A stretch of DNA of 57,934 nucleotides from contig CAZUMW010000028.1 of the NCBI GenBank assembly GCA_964621615.1, forward strand, positions 1-57,934. Direction: 5' to 3'. This DNA is from CAZUMW01 sp964621615. GTDB taxonomy: Bacteria > Desulfobacterota > WTBG01 > CAIYCZ01 > CAIRTM01. A program made the translations under genes and the position numbers. Below, one piece after another: positions 44,501 through 52,502 of the stretch; position 1 is the stretch's first letter; each line of letters starts with the position of its first letter. The notes under the pieces were generated by a model. It searched no databases, was not told the origin of the DNA, and was given only the letters and a program-made list of their open reading frames with translations.

Positions 44501-44632
44501 GAGGCTTGTGCTGATATAGGTTTCCAGGTCTTTTAAGAAAAAAGACAGTGCCGTCAGCGCGATAGCCGCAAGGATGACAGCGGCAGCGCCGATATAGCAC
44601 ATATAGGAAAAAAGACCCCGTTTTCGCATCAT
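41534..44632 (-). CDS. AsmA/YhdP-like inner-membrane-anchored protein
   Basis: This 1032-residue protein has one N-terminal transmembrane helix (YIGAAAVILAAIALTALSFFL, about residues 12-32) and a long periplasmic part of repeating beta strands. The start (YAVSMDRIEWTFARGAGITIHNLSIRD) and the C-terminal domain (DFAMKESIMHTDNFILKSPAMNLSAIGDINLEKRSVDFTVGV) are typical of AsmA-superfamily bridges. These are thought to carry phospholipids between inner and outer membranes. It is transcribed away from the unknown gene at 44752. Confidence 0.88.
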   Translation of the reverse strand: MMRKRGLFSYMCYIGAAAVILAAIALTALSFFLKDLETYISTSLDHIEKETGYAVSMDRIEWTFARGAGITIHNLSIRDTRHGRFLFTDKQTFILVSLLPLLKKEIEISRLILQSPEIAVSRKARNLDAILHSIIPPEGFETILYNIQSSLSALQLSNGRLTFTDNDTGATETLTGITIRCERTGKQTYTVSADARYPGVSPSGKLSLHTTLSALRPSVHTLAAAGTITLHNLPLSRLAALYLPDNTLPVHGGRLNAALDFNLKPDLIYDLQVFVNTSQLDIVVDSETVLKNAGGSADISFSSRDTVFSIASYTVNLPGDIQLKGSGTVSDLTAASPTADLTIQSNEIPLPALTAYAAAAPGPVWDNMTAAAALSSVKQGTFCIERSRYRGPVTTHVPTILSSCNGTASMKNIHIALPDQKALLLIPDAAVSYDSRTLSGRFSARILGSDNHTATFQVSPVYPKPSLSAQIDSSMRAESASELAYLLSLPDGLLKGASGRLYAQTTLQAKDRLRFSSRLDATDASCTIAGAVTKPRRVPAVLSLKGVLTSPRDPQLSDVSFAASLDNAASVSGARNPKSGIWELAYTVNGFRFERLAYPVLPPPLSFSGTASGQGTFTIPSAAPSGWNVSGILRIAGLSLHKQGKPSPLIHCLIDGAFHKRGFKLDDVSMRLGTSEFSGSGILNTIVPPCGSLSAHAPVFDIDDVVATITELIRTFRKYRREKPSHDKNPFFNTDLDIALTADRINFMSWDFMNGSSRYTYKNAVMRWEGIQATASPDNGTIHGSVVFNFKDHDNKVLRLIADKTDVSILWAIKKLETSKTIRGRMNLQGEFSSTYKKLREIIPNMTSTFHICITDGTLQKFTVLSKILSMLNIQRLLQLKTPDPFSKGMPFSRIESDFAMKESIMHTDNFILKSPAMNLSAIGDINLEKRSVDFTVGVQVLNTIAKIIGTIPYAGEKITGKNKTLTVGYFKVKGPFDSPSVTPQPLETLDSTIFNIFNSVMSIPLDLIDIPFKIYDHIQDVTPTRKNSPGQ

Positions 44633-44751
44633 GAAAAAAGAATCGCGATTGTAATTTTAGATTGATTAGTGTAAAACATATAACACAGAAAAACACCCTT
44701 TGAAAGAATACTTGCGTATTTGCCGTATCATCAATACAAACGAGGTGCCAT

Positions 44752-45819
44752 ATGGAACACATGCTTTTGACCCCCCGTTCGATCACGCTTGGCCGCGACG
44801 GTATCCCTTATAGAATAATACATCATCTTGCCGAAGGGAACAGGCATTATGATGCCAATCTGAAGAAGGGATACGGTCAGGATGATGATCTTCGCCGTAT
44901 ACATCAGCTCGAGGAGGAGGTGAGCCCGCTTACCGATGATCAGAAAGACCGGCGTGTTGCCGCCGATTTCTGCTGCATATGGCGCTATGATTTTCCTGAG
45001 CGCGTTCATGCGATCTGCTCAATAATAGGCGGCAGCGATCACACTGCGCTTCGACTGCACTACCAGATCAGCTCTGAGAGAAGAAAAGAGCTGATCGATT
45101 ATGCAACCGCACTTAAGGGCTGGCTTTCGGATGTGTCTCCCGATGACCGCTCCTTTTTCGGCAGCTGCGCTTCTGAAGTTGTGTCCAAAGTGTATGGATT
45201 TTTAGGTACTAAGGACAGCTCCCTTAAGGAAAAGCTTGTCGAGAGGACATATATCGGGCTTTCGCGCAGGGCGCTCAACTGTTCTTTCTGGGGGCGAAAT
45301 ATGACCAGCGAAAAAACCCCGCTGTATCCCTATACGGCGCAGGATCTGCCCGATGACTGGGATGGTCGCATGCACCGGCTTGAAAATGAGATTATGAAAG
45401 AGCTCGGCCGGGGAGCGCAGGAATTTCTGTGCGAAGTGGGCGGTGCTGCGGAGCCTGCCTGTCACTTTAAATTTATCAGGCGGGTTGATATTCTGGTGAG
45501 CAGCATCGGATGCCTTGCCTGGCGCGGAAATGTGCCGCCTAAAGATTCCTCTTTGAAGAACCGTGACGCCGTAACGCAAAGCTATCTTCAGGTGCTCGAG
45601 CGATACTGGAAGGAAGACAGCACTGCCCCGGCAACCGCCCAGCAGCAGGCGATTCAGCAGCGCATACGCGGCGAGCTGGGAGAGCCTGACACCTTTAAGC
45701 GATGGCTTACTGCCTGTCTGTGGAAAAATATCTCAAATCAGCACACTTACCATGCTTATCCTATGAAGCGATGGGTTGACTTTGTAAAAATTGCAGAAGA
45801 CTATCTGCACTCAATGTAA
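44752..45819 (+). CDS. Protein of unknown function, 355 residues
   Basis: I do not recognise this protein. It has no signal peptide or membrane segment and is mostly helical by composition, with many charged residues. Scattered Cys (FCCIW, GSCASE, LNCSFW, FLCEVGG) could bind metal but show no fixed pattern. Trp-rich segments occur near the end (FKRWLTACLWKNISNQHTYHAYPMKRW). GAGGTG lies just before the ATG. It is followed 37 bases later by a TetR regulator, so the two may be co-transcribed. Confidence 0.7.
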   Translation: MEHMLLTPRSITLGRDGIPYRIIHHLAEGNRHYDANLKKGYGQDDDLRRIHQLEEEVSPLTDDQKDRRVAADFCCIWRYDFPERVHAICSIIGGSDHTALRLHYQISSERRKELIDYATALKGWLSDVSPDDRSFFGSCASEVVSKVYGFLGTKDSSLKEKLVERTYIGLSRRALNCSFWGRNMTSEKTPLYPYTAQDLPDDWDGRMHRLENEIMKELGRGAQEFLCEVGGAAEPACHFKFIRRVDILVSSIGCLAWRGNVPPKDSSLKNRDAVTQSYLQVLERYWKEDSTAPATAQQQAIQQRIRGELGEPDTFKRWLTACLWKNISNQHTYHAYPMKRWVDFVKIAEDYLHSM

Positions 45820-45856
45820 CGGTGAAAGACATACCGGTACCGGCGGCGTACAGGCT

Positions 45857-46459
45857 ATGAAAACAGGTCTCCGCGAGCAGAAAAAAGAAGAGAAAAAAGA
45901 GCGTATCCTCAACGAATCAATAGAGCTCTTTATGCACAAAGGGTTTGAAGGCACCCTTATTGAGGATATTACCCGGAATGCAGGAGTTGCCAAGGGAACG
46001 TTTTACAATTTTTTTCAGAAAAAAGAGGACGTTCTGCTGTATTACCTGGACACGGAATTTACCAAAAGCCGCCATGAAATACAGCAAAGCATCGGTTCGC
46101 GGGAATCGGTTATCGACAAGCTTGAACTGCTGATTTTTTCATATTTGAAATACATTTTCCGCAACAAGGAGTTTGCTAAAATTCTGGTTCGCGAGCGGGT
46201 GTGCCGGATCGGCACCGGCAACAACTGGAACGAGCTTATTCTCATAAATACCATACAGCAGGTTCTCGAGGAGGCGCGCGACAAGGGGGAGCTGCGCCCC
46301 GATGTCGATATAGAGGGGCTCTGCCAGATTATTTTCGGTATATATACCATGTATACCATTTACTGGATTAACGGCTTTATCACAACAAAGCAGCAGTGTG
46401 TTGAGAAGATCAGGGATGTGCTGCGCATGTTTTTTGAGGGGGTCGGCGTGCGGGAGTGA
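45857..46459 (+). CDS. TetR-family transcriptional regulator
   Basis: This 200-residue repressor has an N-terminal helix-turn-helix domain (KKERILNESIELFMHKGFEGTLIEDITRNAGVAKGTFYNFFQKKEDVLLYYLD, split across residues about 13-65). Its C-terminal ligand and dimer region begins near LLIFSYLKYIFRNKEFAKILV. The ATG at 45857 starts right at the domain. The ligand is unknown. It probably controls itself and the upstream 355-residue gene. Confidence 0.9.
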   Translation: MKTGLREQKKEEKKERILNESIELFMHKGFEGTLIEDITRNAGVAKGTFYNFFQKKEDVLLYYLDTEFTKSRHEIQQSIGSRESVIDKLELLIFSYLKYIFRNKEFAKILVRERVCRIGTGNNWNELILINTIQQVLEEARDKGELRPDVDIEGLCQIIFGIYTMYTIYWINGFITTKQQCVEKIRDVLRMFFEGVGVRE

Positions 46460-46546
46460 GTGCGGTCCTCTGAATGTTCAACGGTTTGCCGAGACGTATT
46501 TTATATGGTATCAATAATAGTATAAGCCTCCTTCTCTTTGGTGGAC

Positions 46547-46602
46547 GCCGGCAGGCGGATGTGCTTTTCCCCATAGCTATTCCGTTTGCCGGCTTTTTTT
46601 TA
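46547..46602 (+). terminator. Rho-independent terminator after the TetR gene
   Basis: GCCGGCA (46547-46553) pairs with TGCCGGC (46587-46593), supported by CGGA/TCCG inside, and is followed by eight T. It ends the 44752-46459 unit. Confidence 0.7.
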
Positions 46603-46747
46603 AACGATGGGAAATTATCATGCAGTCGGGGCGGGGATGACAGTACGAGCAGAATGTCACGGTTTGTTAACTGCTTTGAGTTATTTGTTTTTGCATCCGC
46701 TTAGAGCGGCTCAATAATAAAGCCTGCGGCTTTGCGGCAGGTTATGA
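46601..46747. repeat. Mosaic intergenic repeat A, copy 4 (right part)
   Basis: taaacgatgggaaattatcatgcagtc through gagttatttgtttttgcatccgcttagagcggctc to the hairpin CTGCGGC-tttg-CGGCAG matches the right third of copy 2, and without the last hairpin also copy 3. It ends 17 bases before the QueG-like gene. Confidence 0.82.
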
Positions 46748-46763
46748 CGGTGGAAAAGAGCGT

Positions 46764-47639
46764 ATGAGCCCCCTCGGGAAAACATCAGTCCGTACAATAA
46801 CAAATGACGTCATACGTAAGGAAATATGCCGATTCACTGAACGGTCGAGCGCAAACACACTGAAAAAAGGATCAGGCGAGAAAGCCTGGAATGAGCCGCT
46901 TGTCGGGTTTTCCGGCGGGAACGATCCCCTGTATTCGCAGATTCAATCAGATATCGGCGCCTGGTACTGGACCCCTGCTGAAGCCTTTCGGCGAGCCTTT
47001 CCCCGCAGCAGGATCCGGCCTGAACAGCTTACCGTCATTTGCTGGGTATTGCCCCAGACCGACAGCACCAAAAAGGATCATCGCAAAAGCACAAGATACC
47101 CGTCAGAGCGCTGGACGCGGTCCCGCTGTTTTGGTGAGGCGTTCAATCTGAAACTGGCCCGCCATATTGTTTCATTTCTGAAACGGCGGGGAATTGAGGC
47201 AGCTGCCCCTGTACAGATACCGGGATGGCAGATTACCACAGATCACCACTCCGGCTTTGCATCATCATGGTCTGAGAGGCATGCGGCATACGTATCAGGT
47301 CTCGGCACTTTCGGACTGTGCGACGGTCTGATCACCCCCGCCGGAAAAGCGGTTCGAATCGGATCTGCTGTCGCCCGTCTTACGCTGCAGCCAACCATCC
47401 GTCCATACACTTCCATAAACCAGTGGTGCCTTTTTTATTCACGCGGGTCATGCAGTGCATGTATCGATCGCTGTCCCGCAGGTGCTTTGAGCCGACAGGG
47501 CCATGATAAGCGCATATGCGCCGAATACGTTATAAACAAAATGGCTTTATATACCGGGAAGCGGCTCGGCATGCAGGTCTACAGCTGCGGCCTGTGCCAG
47601 ACAGGCGTCCCGTGTGAATCCGGCATACCGAAACCCTAG
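46764..47639 (+). CDS. QueG-like (COG1600) iron-sulfur protein
   Basis: This 291-residue protein resembles the epoxyqueuosine reductase superfamily. ERHAAYVSGLGTFGLCDGLITPAGKAVRIGSAV is the cobalamin-domain signature. The ferredoxin part has CSACIDRCPAGAL and a second site CGLCQTGVPCESGIP. It differs from true QueG in length and in the GVPCESGIP end, like a group of anaerobe paralogues. The substrate is unknown. The ATG at 46764 has only a weak ribosome site and lies directly behind repeat A. Confidence 0.78.
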   Translation: MSPLGKTSVRTITNDVIRKEICRFTERSSANTLKKGSGEKAWNEPLVGFSGGNDPLYSQIQSDIGAWYWTPAEAFRRAFPRSRIRPEQLTVICWVLPQTDSTKKDHRKSTRYPSERWTRSRCFGEAFNLKLARHIVSFLKRRGIEAAAPVQIPGWQITTDHHSGFASSWSERHAAYVSGLGTFGLCDGLITPAGKAVRIGSAVARLTLQPTIRPYTSINQWCLFYSRGSCSACIDRCPAGALSRQGHDKRICAEYVINKMALYTGKRLGMQVYSCGLCQTGVPCESGIPKP

Positions 47640-47730
47640 TGCCCGCCATTTGACACGCGTAGACGAGCACGCTATAATCACTATCTATAGTATCACTATG
47701 TACATACTGTAACATAAGGAGAGATTTTTT

Positions 47731-48120
47731 ATGGATGACAACGGCAGCAACGCTCCAGAGCAGAATCCAAATCGCGATTTAGCCTATCAGCAGCACTATT
47801 TTTTTACGGTGTTTACAGAACGTTTTATGCAGCTTATTGCAGAGGTGAAGCCGGAGCTTGAAACTAAGTTTCCGCATCTTTTGAATGACTGCATTAACAA
47901 TCTTCACAATCTGAGCCGCCATGCAGCGGAGATAATCAGCCAGCAGAGTCTTAAATTTCATGAGCTGAGCGAAAACGAACAATCGGCGTTCATGAATCAG
48001 TTTATGAAACCCATTGATGCTTTTGCTTTGCAGGTGAACGAATCGATTACAAATATCACCACTGAGCAGGAGTCAAAGCTTTACGAGGCATATGCCGATC
48101 GTCCCTCGACAGACAACTGA
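47731..48120 (+). CDS. Small protein of unknown function
   Basis: This 129-residue protein is helical by appearance, with a central amphipathic stretch (KFPHLLNDCINNLHNLSRHAAEIISQQSLKFHELSENEQSAF broken across residues 45-87). It has no signal peptide or known motif. AAGGAG lies nine bases before the ATG. Its 3' end overlaps the methyltransferase gene by 29 bases, so they are translated together. Confidence 0.7.
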   Translation: MDDNGSNAPEQNPNRDLAYQQHYFFTVFTERFMQLIAEVKPELETKFPHLLNDCINNLHNLSRHAAEIISQQSLKFHELSENEQSAFMNQFMKPIDAFALQVNESITNITTEQESKLYEAYADRPSTDN

Positions 48121-48826
48121 TACCGCCCGGGTTTCCTCAGCACCCCTTTCTGTTACACAGCGATCTGCTGCGGATTCACCTGATGCCGGGTGCTGCCCTC
48201 TGTGCGGCGCCGAGGATACTATCGCATATACAGAGGACAGGTTTCGCCGGTACCGCATATGCAGAGGCTGCTCACTTGTGTTTGTCCCTGAACAGTTCCA
48301 TGTTTCAGCGCGTCAGGAAAAAGCCAGGTACGATCTTCATCGAAACCATCCTGACGATCCCGGCTACAGAGCGTTTTTAAGCCGTCTTTTTAACCCGCTT
48401 CGCCAGCGCCTAGCTGAAGATGCCTCAGGCCTTGACTTCGGCTCCGGTCCCGGGCCGGCTCTGCCCGCAATGTTGCGTGAGCTTGGATACCGAATTGACA
48501 TTTTTGACAAATTCTATGCCTGTGATGAATCGGTTTTTAATAGGAAATACGATTTTATAACGGCTGCCGAAGTGCTTGAGCATTTGTGCAGGCCGGGTTT
48601 CGAGCTGTGTCGGCTCTACGGCATGCTTAACCCCGGCGGGATATTGGGAATCATGACAAAGCTTGTCATAGACAGGCAGGCCTTTGATACATGGCACTAT
48701 AAAAACGATAAGACGCACATATGTTTTTTTTCACGGCAAACCTTTCAGTGGCTTGCCGGCGCATTGGAAGCGCAGGTGGAATTTATCGGCAAAGACGTTG
48801 TGTTGCTACAAAAAAAAGCACCATAA
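48092..48826 (+). CDS. Zn-ribbon SAM-dependent methyltransferase
   Basis: This 244-residue protein opens with a zinc ribbon CCPLCG...CRGCSLVFV (residues about 34-66). It then has a class I methyltransferase domain with motif I LDFGSGPGPALPAM, ITAAEVLEHLCRPG and a late LNPGGILGIMT. The substrate is unknown. It begins inside the preceding gene, with GAGG four bases before its ATG. Confidence 0.85.
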   Translation: MPIVPRQTTDTARVSSAPLSVTQRSAADSPDAGCCPLCGAEDTIAYTEDRFRRYRICRGCSLVFVPEQFHVSARQEKARYDLHRNHPDDPGYRAFLSRLFNPLRQRLAEDASGLDFGSGPGPALPAMLRELGYRIDIFDKFYACDESVFNRKYDFITAAEVLEHLCRPGFELCRLYGMLNPGGILGIMTKLVIDRQAFDTWHYKNDKTHICFFSRQTFQWLAGALEAQVEFIGKDVVLLQKKAP

Positions 48827-48890
48827 ACGTTTGTTCCGGCATAGCTGTCCAAACCGGTTTTAAACCTGACATCAGCAGGAAGGCACGACA

Positions 48891-50168
48891 GTGAAAAAGT
48901 CAGCATTATATTTGATCATCGCTTTTGCTACGGTGCTTTCCGGCTGCAGGGATATGTCATACATAGATGATCCGTTTCCCCCTGCGCAGTCCGACACACA
49001 GGAGCTTGCGTTCAGCGTGAACAGATTCGGAAGCGATATGTATGAGATTCTTTCTGCTGAATGTGAGGCTGATGAAAACATCGTTTTTTCACCATACAGC
49101 ATCTCGTCGTGTCTCGGCATGGCCTATGCCGGTGCAGAGGGACAGACCGCATCCCAGATGGCAGCGGTTATGTACTATACATTGTATGGCGATACTCTCC
49201 ACAAAACATTCGGCCGCCTTTCAAAAGAGCTTATTGACGGTAACACAATCGATAATGCAACGCTGCAGGAGCGGCAGGGCTATGAGCTGACGACACGGAT
49301 TAACAGCGCCGGCTGGCTCCAGCGAAACTACGGGATTACGGATAATTATACGTCGGTGCTGCAGCACCAGTACAATGCGTATGTACAGTTTGTCGATTTT
49401 GGAACCGATTATTACAGCATTGATGATGAGATAAACAGCTGGTGCGATAACGCAACACAGGGCAAAATACCCGAGCTTGTTGAAGAGCAGGATATTACCA
49501 GCGACACGCGCCTGGTGCTGGTGAATACCGTCTATATAAAGGGATCATGGCTTTATCCGTTTGATGAGAATGAAACAGCGGATCGCCCGTTTTATACGCG
49601 GAGCGGCGCAGTGATGAGTGTGCCCATGATGAGACAGACAGCATCCCTTGGATATGCTGAAGACAGCCTGGTTCAGGCCATTTCGATGCGGCTTGCCGAT
49701 GGAACGATTTCTTTGATTATAGTGCTTCCCCGGGAGGGAATGTTTGACAGGGTTGAACAGGATCTGAGCCCCGGGGGAATGTACGCAGTCGTGAAGGCGA
49801 TGCAGCAGGCAGACGTCAGGTGCATGATCCCGCGTTTTGCAGTCCGCACACGGCGGCGGCTTAACGACAATTTAAAAGCCCTTGGCATGACCGATGCGTT
49901 CGGCGCCTCGGCTGATTTTTCGGCGATAACCGGCGGTCCAAACAGCCTTTTTATAAGCTTTGTGATTCACGAGGCGGTGATGGAGGTGAATGAAAAAGGG
50001 CTTGAAGCAGCAGCGGCGACAGCTGTCGGAATGGCTGAAGGCGTATCAGAGGATCCGGTCACAATCGTGGATTTTACCGCGGACAGGCCGTTTTTTTATG
50101 CGCTTTATGATCACAGCAGCGATGCGGTTCTGTTTCTGGGCCGGGTGATGGTGCCGGAGAATATGTAA
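48891..50168 (+). CDS. Serpin (serine protease inhibitor) lipoprotein
   Basis: This 425-residue protein has a lipoprotein signal (LIIAFATVLSGC, lipid Cys19) and a full serpin domain: NIVFSPYSISSCLGMAYAGA, VLVNTVYIKGSWLYPF, MIPRFAVRTRRRLNDNLKALGM and the C-terminal signature TADRPFFYALYD. The hinge is NEKGLEAAAATAVG, in which P17-E, P15-G and the Ala run are intact but P14 is Leu instead of the usual Thr/Ser. Counting 17 residues, the scissile bond falls near AEG-VSED, with Gly or Glu at P1. A GTG start follows AGGAAGG by seven bases. It would inhibit a protease by being cut and trapping it. Its stop lies 7 bp from that of a subtilisin-like protease. Confidence 0.94.
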   Translation: MKKSALYLIIAFATVLSGCRDMSYIDDPFPPAQSDTQELAFSVNRFGSDMYEILSAECEADENIVFSPYSISSCLGMAYAGAEGQTASQMAAVMYYTLYGDTLHKTFGRLSKELIDGNTIDNATLQERQGYELTTRINSAGWLQRNYGITDNYTSVLQHQYNAYVQFVDFGTDYYSIDDEINSWCDNATQGKIPELVEEQDITSDTRLVLVNTVYIKGSWLYPFDENETADRPFYTRSGAVMSVPMMRQTASLGYAEDSLVQAISMRLADGTISLIIVLPREGMFDRVEQDLSPGGMYAVVKAMQQADVRCMIPRFAVRTRRRLNDNLKALGMTDAFGASADFSAITGGPNSLFISFVIHEAVMEVNEKGLEAAAATAVGMAEGVSEDPVTIVDFTADRPFFYALYDHSSDAVLFLGRVMVPENM

Positions 50169-50175
50169 AAGGTGT

Positions 50176-52278
50176 TTACCACGTTTCAGCACGAAGGGAG
50201 CCGCCTCCCGTCGCATTGTCGCCGGTTTTAAGGCATGCCTCTTCAACTGCCTGTGAGAATGTGCCGAATGGGTCCATGGTCTGTACCCGCACATTTTTAA
50301 TCCACCCTTCCACAGCAGCATTTTCCTCATCGATGACTATCGGCTCAACGGCGCTTGACGGGTAATAGGTTGATTTATAGCCGTCTATTGTACCCTCAAA
50401 AAACAGATCGACCGTGAGATACTTTGGCTTTCCGTCAGCATTGCGCTGGCTTACCCCGCAGCGGGTAAAGCTGTAGCATCCGCTGTCGCTGTAGCCCGAA
50501 TAGATGAAATCACCATCTTCGGGGTCAACGCTGGTGCAGTCGGTATCATCGGTCATATGGTCAGACATGACATTAACCGATACAGAGTGGACGCTGAGAC
50601 TGTAGGTCTCATTCACACCGAAAATGTCTGAACCGGCTGATGATAGCGTTACGCCGAGGCGGTCGTATGATTCGTTAAACAGATTCGGCATCCACAAAGA
50701 CCACTGGGATCCGTCCGGCTCCATAATCATTTCTACCCCTGATGCACAGGCTGAATCGGGTTCAAAGGTAAATGAGCCGTAATTCTCGAGCTTCAGCCCT
50801 GTCTGCTCACAGATTGTCGCTTTAACAATTTCGGCAATATCATGCAGATCGTCATCGTCGTTGTCCAGAAGATATTCGGCCCAGGGGCTGCCCTGATATT
50901 TCTGCCAAAGCAGATCAATCAGCGGGGCGGCAATATCAAGCTGAACACCGCCGTCAGGCTCGGTTGTCTCTCCATGAAAGGACGGGTCAAGCAGAAGCCC
51001 TTTTATTTCATCCGGAGAAAGTGACGGCTCAATTGCCTTCAGCAGCGCGGCCGCCGAAGTAACCATCGGTGCGGCAAAAGATGTTCCGTAGTCCCTCATT
51101 GCAGTCCCGTCAGGCATGAGCACGACAACATTGTCTCCCGGCGCGGCGATATCAACCAGATCGCCATAGCCGACCGTCAGCGCTATTTCCGATGCATCAT
51201 CGTGAATCCAATAGGTAACCGTCAGCGTGTTTCCGAGGCTGATTCCCGCCGGCGCATCGTTTCGCCCGTTGAGCTCGACAGTGTCATTCGGCGCGGCGTT
51301 GACAAACAGCACATCCGGATAGCGGTTCATGAGCTCTTTGAATGCCGTAATGCTGTCGATGGTTTCTCTGGCCGTTTCATTGTCGAACGGGCCCTGGCCG
51401 AAGCTGTTGTTGATAATATTGGCTCCCCCCTCATCAATCATGTTTGCTATGGCGGCACAGTACGCCATAAAATCGTTGTCCTGCGGCCGTGCCATGAGCA
51501 CCCGCAGGCGGTCGCTGCCGATGAGCGTGCTGGCCAGACCGTTGACTTCTGTGCCGTCATTGTCGGCACAGATAATGCCGGCAACGGATGTCCCGTGACG
51601 ATCTGTTCCGTCAAGCCGCACGCGGCGCCCGGAAGCTGTGCGGACAGAACAGTTTTCAATAGTAACGTCGGTAAACTGCCCGGTGCGGGCTGAAAAGCCG
51701 TTTTCCACAACTCCGATAGTAACCGTATGCAGAGAAATCATGTCACGGAGGCCCTGCATAATTTCAAGCGCCGTCTGGTAGGATATTTGATAATAGGGCA
51801 GCTTGTCTTCCTCGGGAATAAAGCTCATGAGCACATCGGGCTCTGTCGGACAGCTGCCGGGATCATCACGCTCAGACATAATGATATTGTATGCTGCTCC
51901 CTGTATTTTTTTATTTGAAGCGAGTGTGCTTTTTATCGCATCGAGCTCGCTTTTGGACGCTGACGAAACTTCAACCTGATAGTAGCCGATTGAGGGGATC
52001 TGTCCGATGAGCGTAATGTCATCCTGCCCTGAGAAAAATGAAATCATATCCTCATGGGATACGCCGGTTGCGGCATATACAACCAGCTGATTTACCGGAA
52101 ACTGAACAGCAGGGTATCCCTCCTGCTGCTCGATTGTGGTCAGATCGAGGGGGCTGTATCCGCCGCTGTAGGGCTCCTCTTCTGTACGCCTGTTTTTGCA
52201 GGAACATGTAACCAGAATCATGGCGCATATTAGACAATAGACACCGATAGGCGATGTCCTGTGCGTGTTGTTTTTCAT
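50176..52278 (-). CDS. Secreted subtilisin-like (S8) protease with Glu in place of catalytic Asp
   Basis: This 700-residue protein has an N-terminal hydrophobic segment ending in CSC (Cys25/27), possibly lipid-anchored. A propeptide-like region spans about 55-135. The S8 domain has His228 (DRHGTSVAG), oxyanion Asn near 290 (IINNSFG) and Ser400 (DYGTSFAAPMVTSAAALL). The position of the catalytic Asp (usually VIDTG) reads VVENG, so Glu192 stands in. A ~200-residue C-terminal extension follows. AGAGGGG precedes the ATG. It faces the serpin, which is a candidate regulator. Activity with Glu is plausible but untested. Confidence 0.9.
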   Translation of the reverse strand: MKNNTHRTSPIGVYCLICAMILVTCSCKNRRTEEEPYSGGYSPLDLTTIEQQEGYPAVQFPVNQLVVYAATGVSHEDMISFFSGQDDITLIGQIPSIGYYQVEVSSASKSELDAIKSTLASNKKIQGAAYNIIMSERDDPGSCPTEPDVLMSFIPEEDKLPYYQISYQTALEIMQGLRDMISLHTVTIGVVENGFSARTGQFTDVTIENCSVRTASGRRVRLDGTDRHGTSVAGIICADNDGTEVNGLASTLIGSDRLRVLMARPQDNDFMAYCAAIANMIDEGGANIINNSFGQGPFDNETARETIDSITAFKELMNRYPDVLFVNAAPNDTVELNGRNDAPAGISLGNTLTVTYWIHDDASEIALTVGYGDLVDIAAPGDNVVVLMPDGTAMRDYGTSFAAPMVTSAAALLKAIEPSLSPDEIKGLLLDPSFHGETTEPDGGVQLDIAAPLIDLLWQKYQGSPWAEYLLDNDDDDLHDIAEIVKATICEQTGLKLENYGSFTFEPDSACASGVEMIMEPDGSQWSLWMPNLFNESYDRLGVTLSSAGSDIFGVNETYSLSVHSVSVNVMSDHMTDDTDCTSVDPEDGDFIYSGYSDSGCYSFTRCGVSQRNADGKPKYLTVDLFFEGTIDGYKSTYYPSSAVEPIVIDEENAAVEGWIKNVRVQTMDPFGTFSQAVEEACLKTGDNATGGGSLRAETW

Positions 52279-52502
52279 GTGTACCCCTCTGTGTTGGTGG
52301 AAGTAAAAAACAACAAAAATATATTTTTATGCACTATATCATGAAAATCACAAATCGTATGTGAAAATATGCATATGCAGCGCCGCTGCCGTATTGACCT
52401 GCACGCTGAAGTCCATTATCTGAAAAAAGAAAAGCCTACACATGGAAATGCCGGCAATTTGTTCAAAGAACGCCGGCGATCAATGCTCAGGAGGATAAAA
52501 CA

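Noticed and set aside
6772..46747. CRISPR array
   Set aside because: The repeats are dispersed and mosaic, not tandem with regular spacers, and no cas genes are present.
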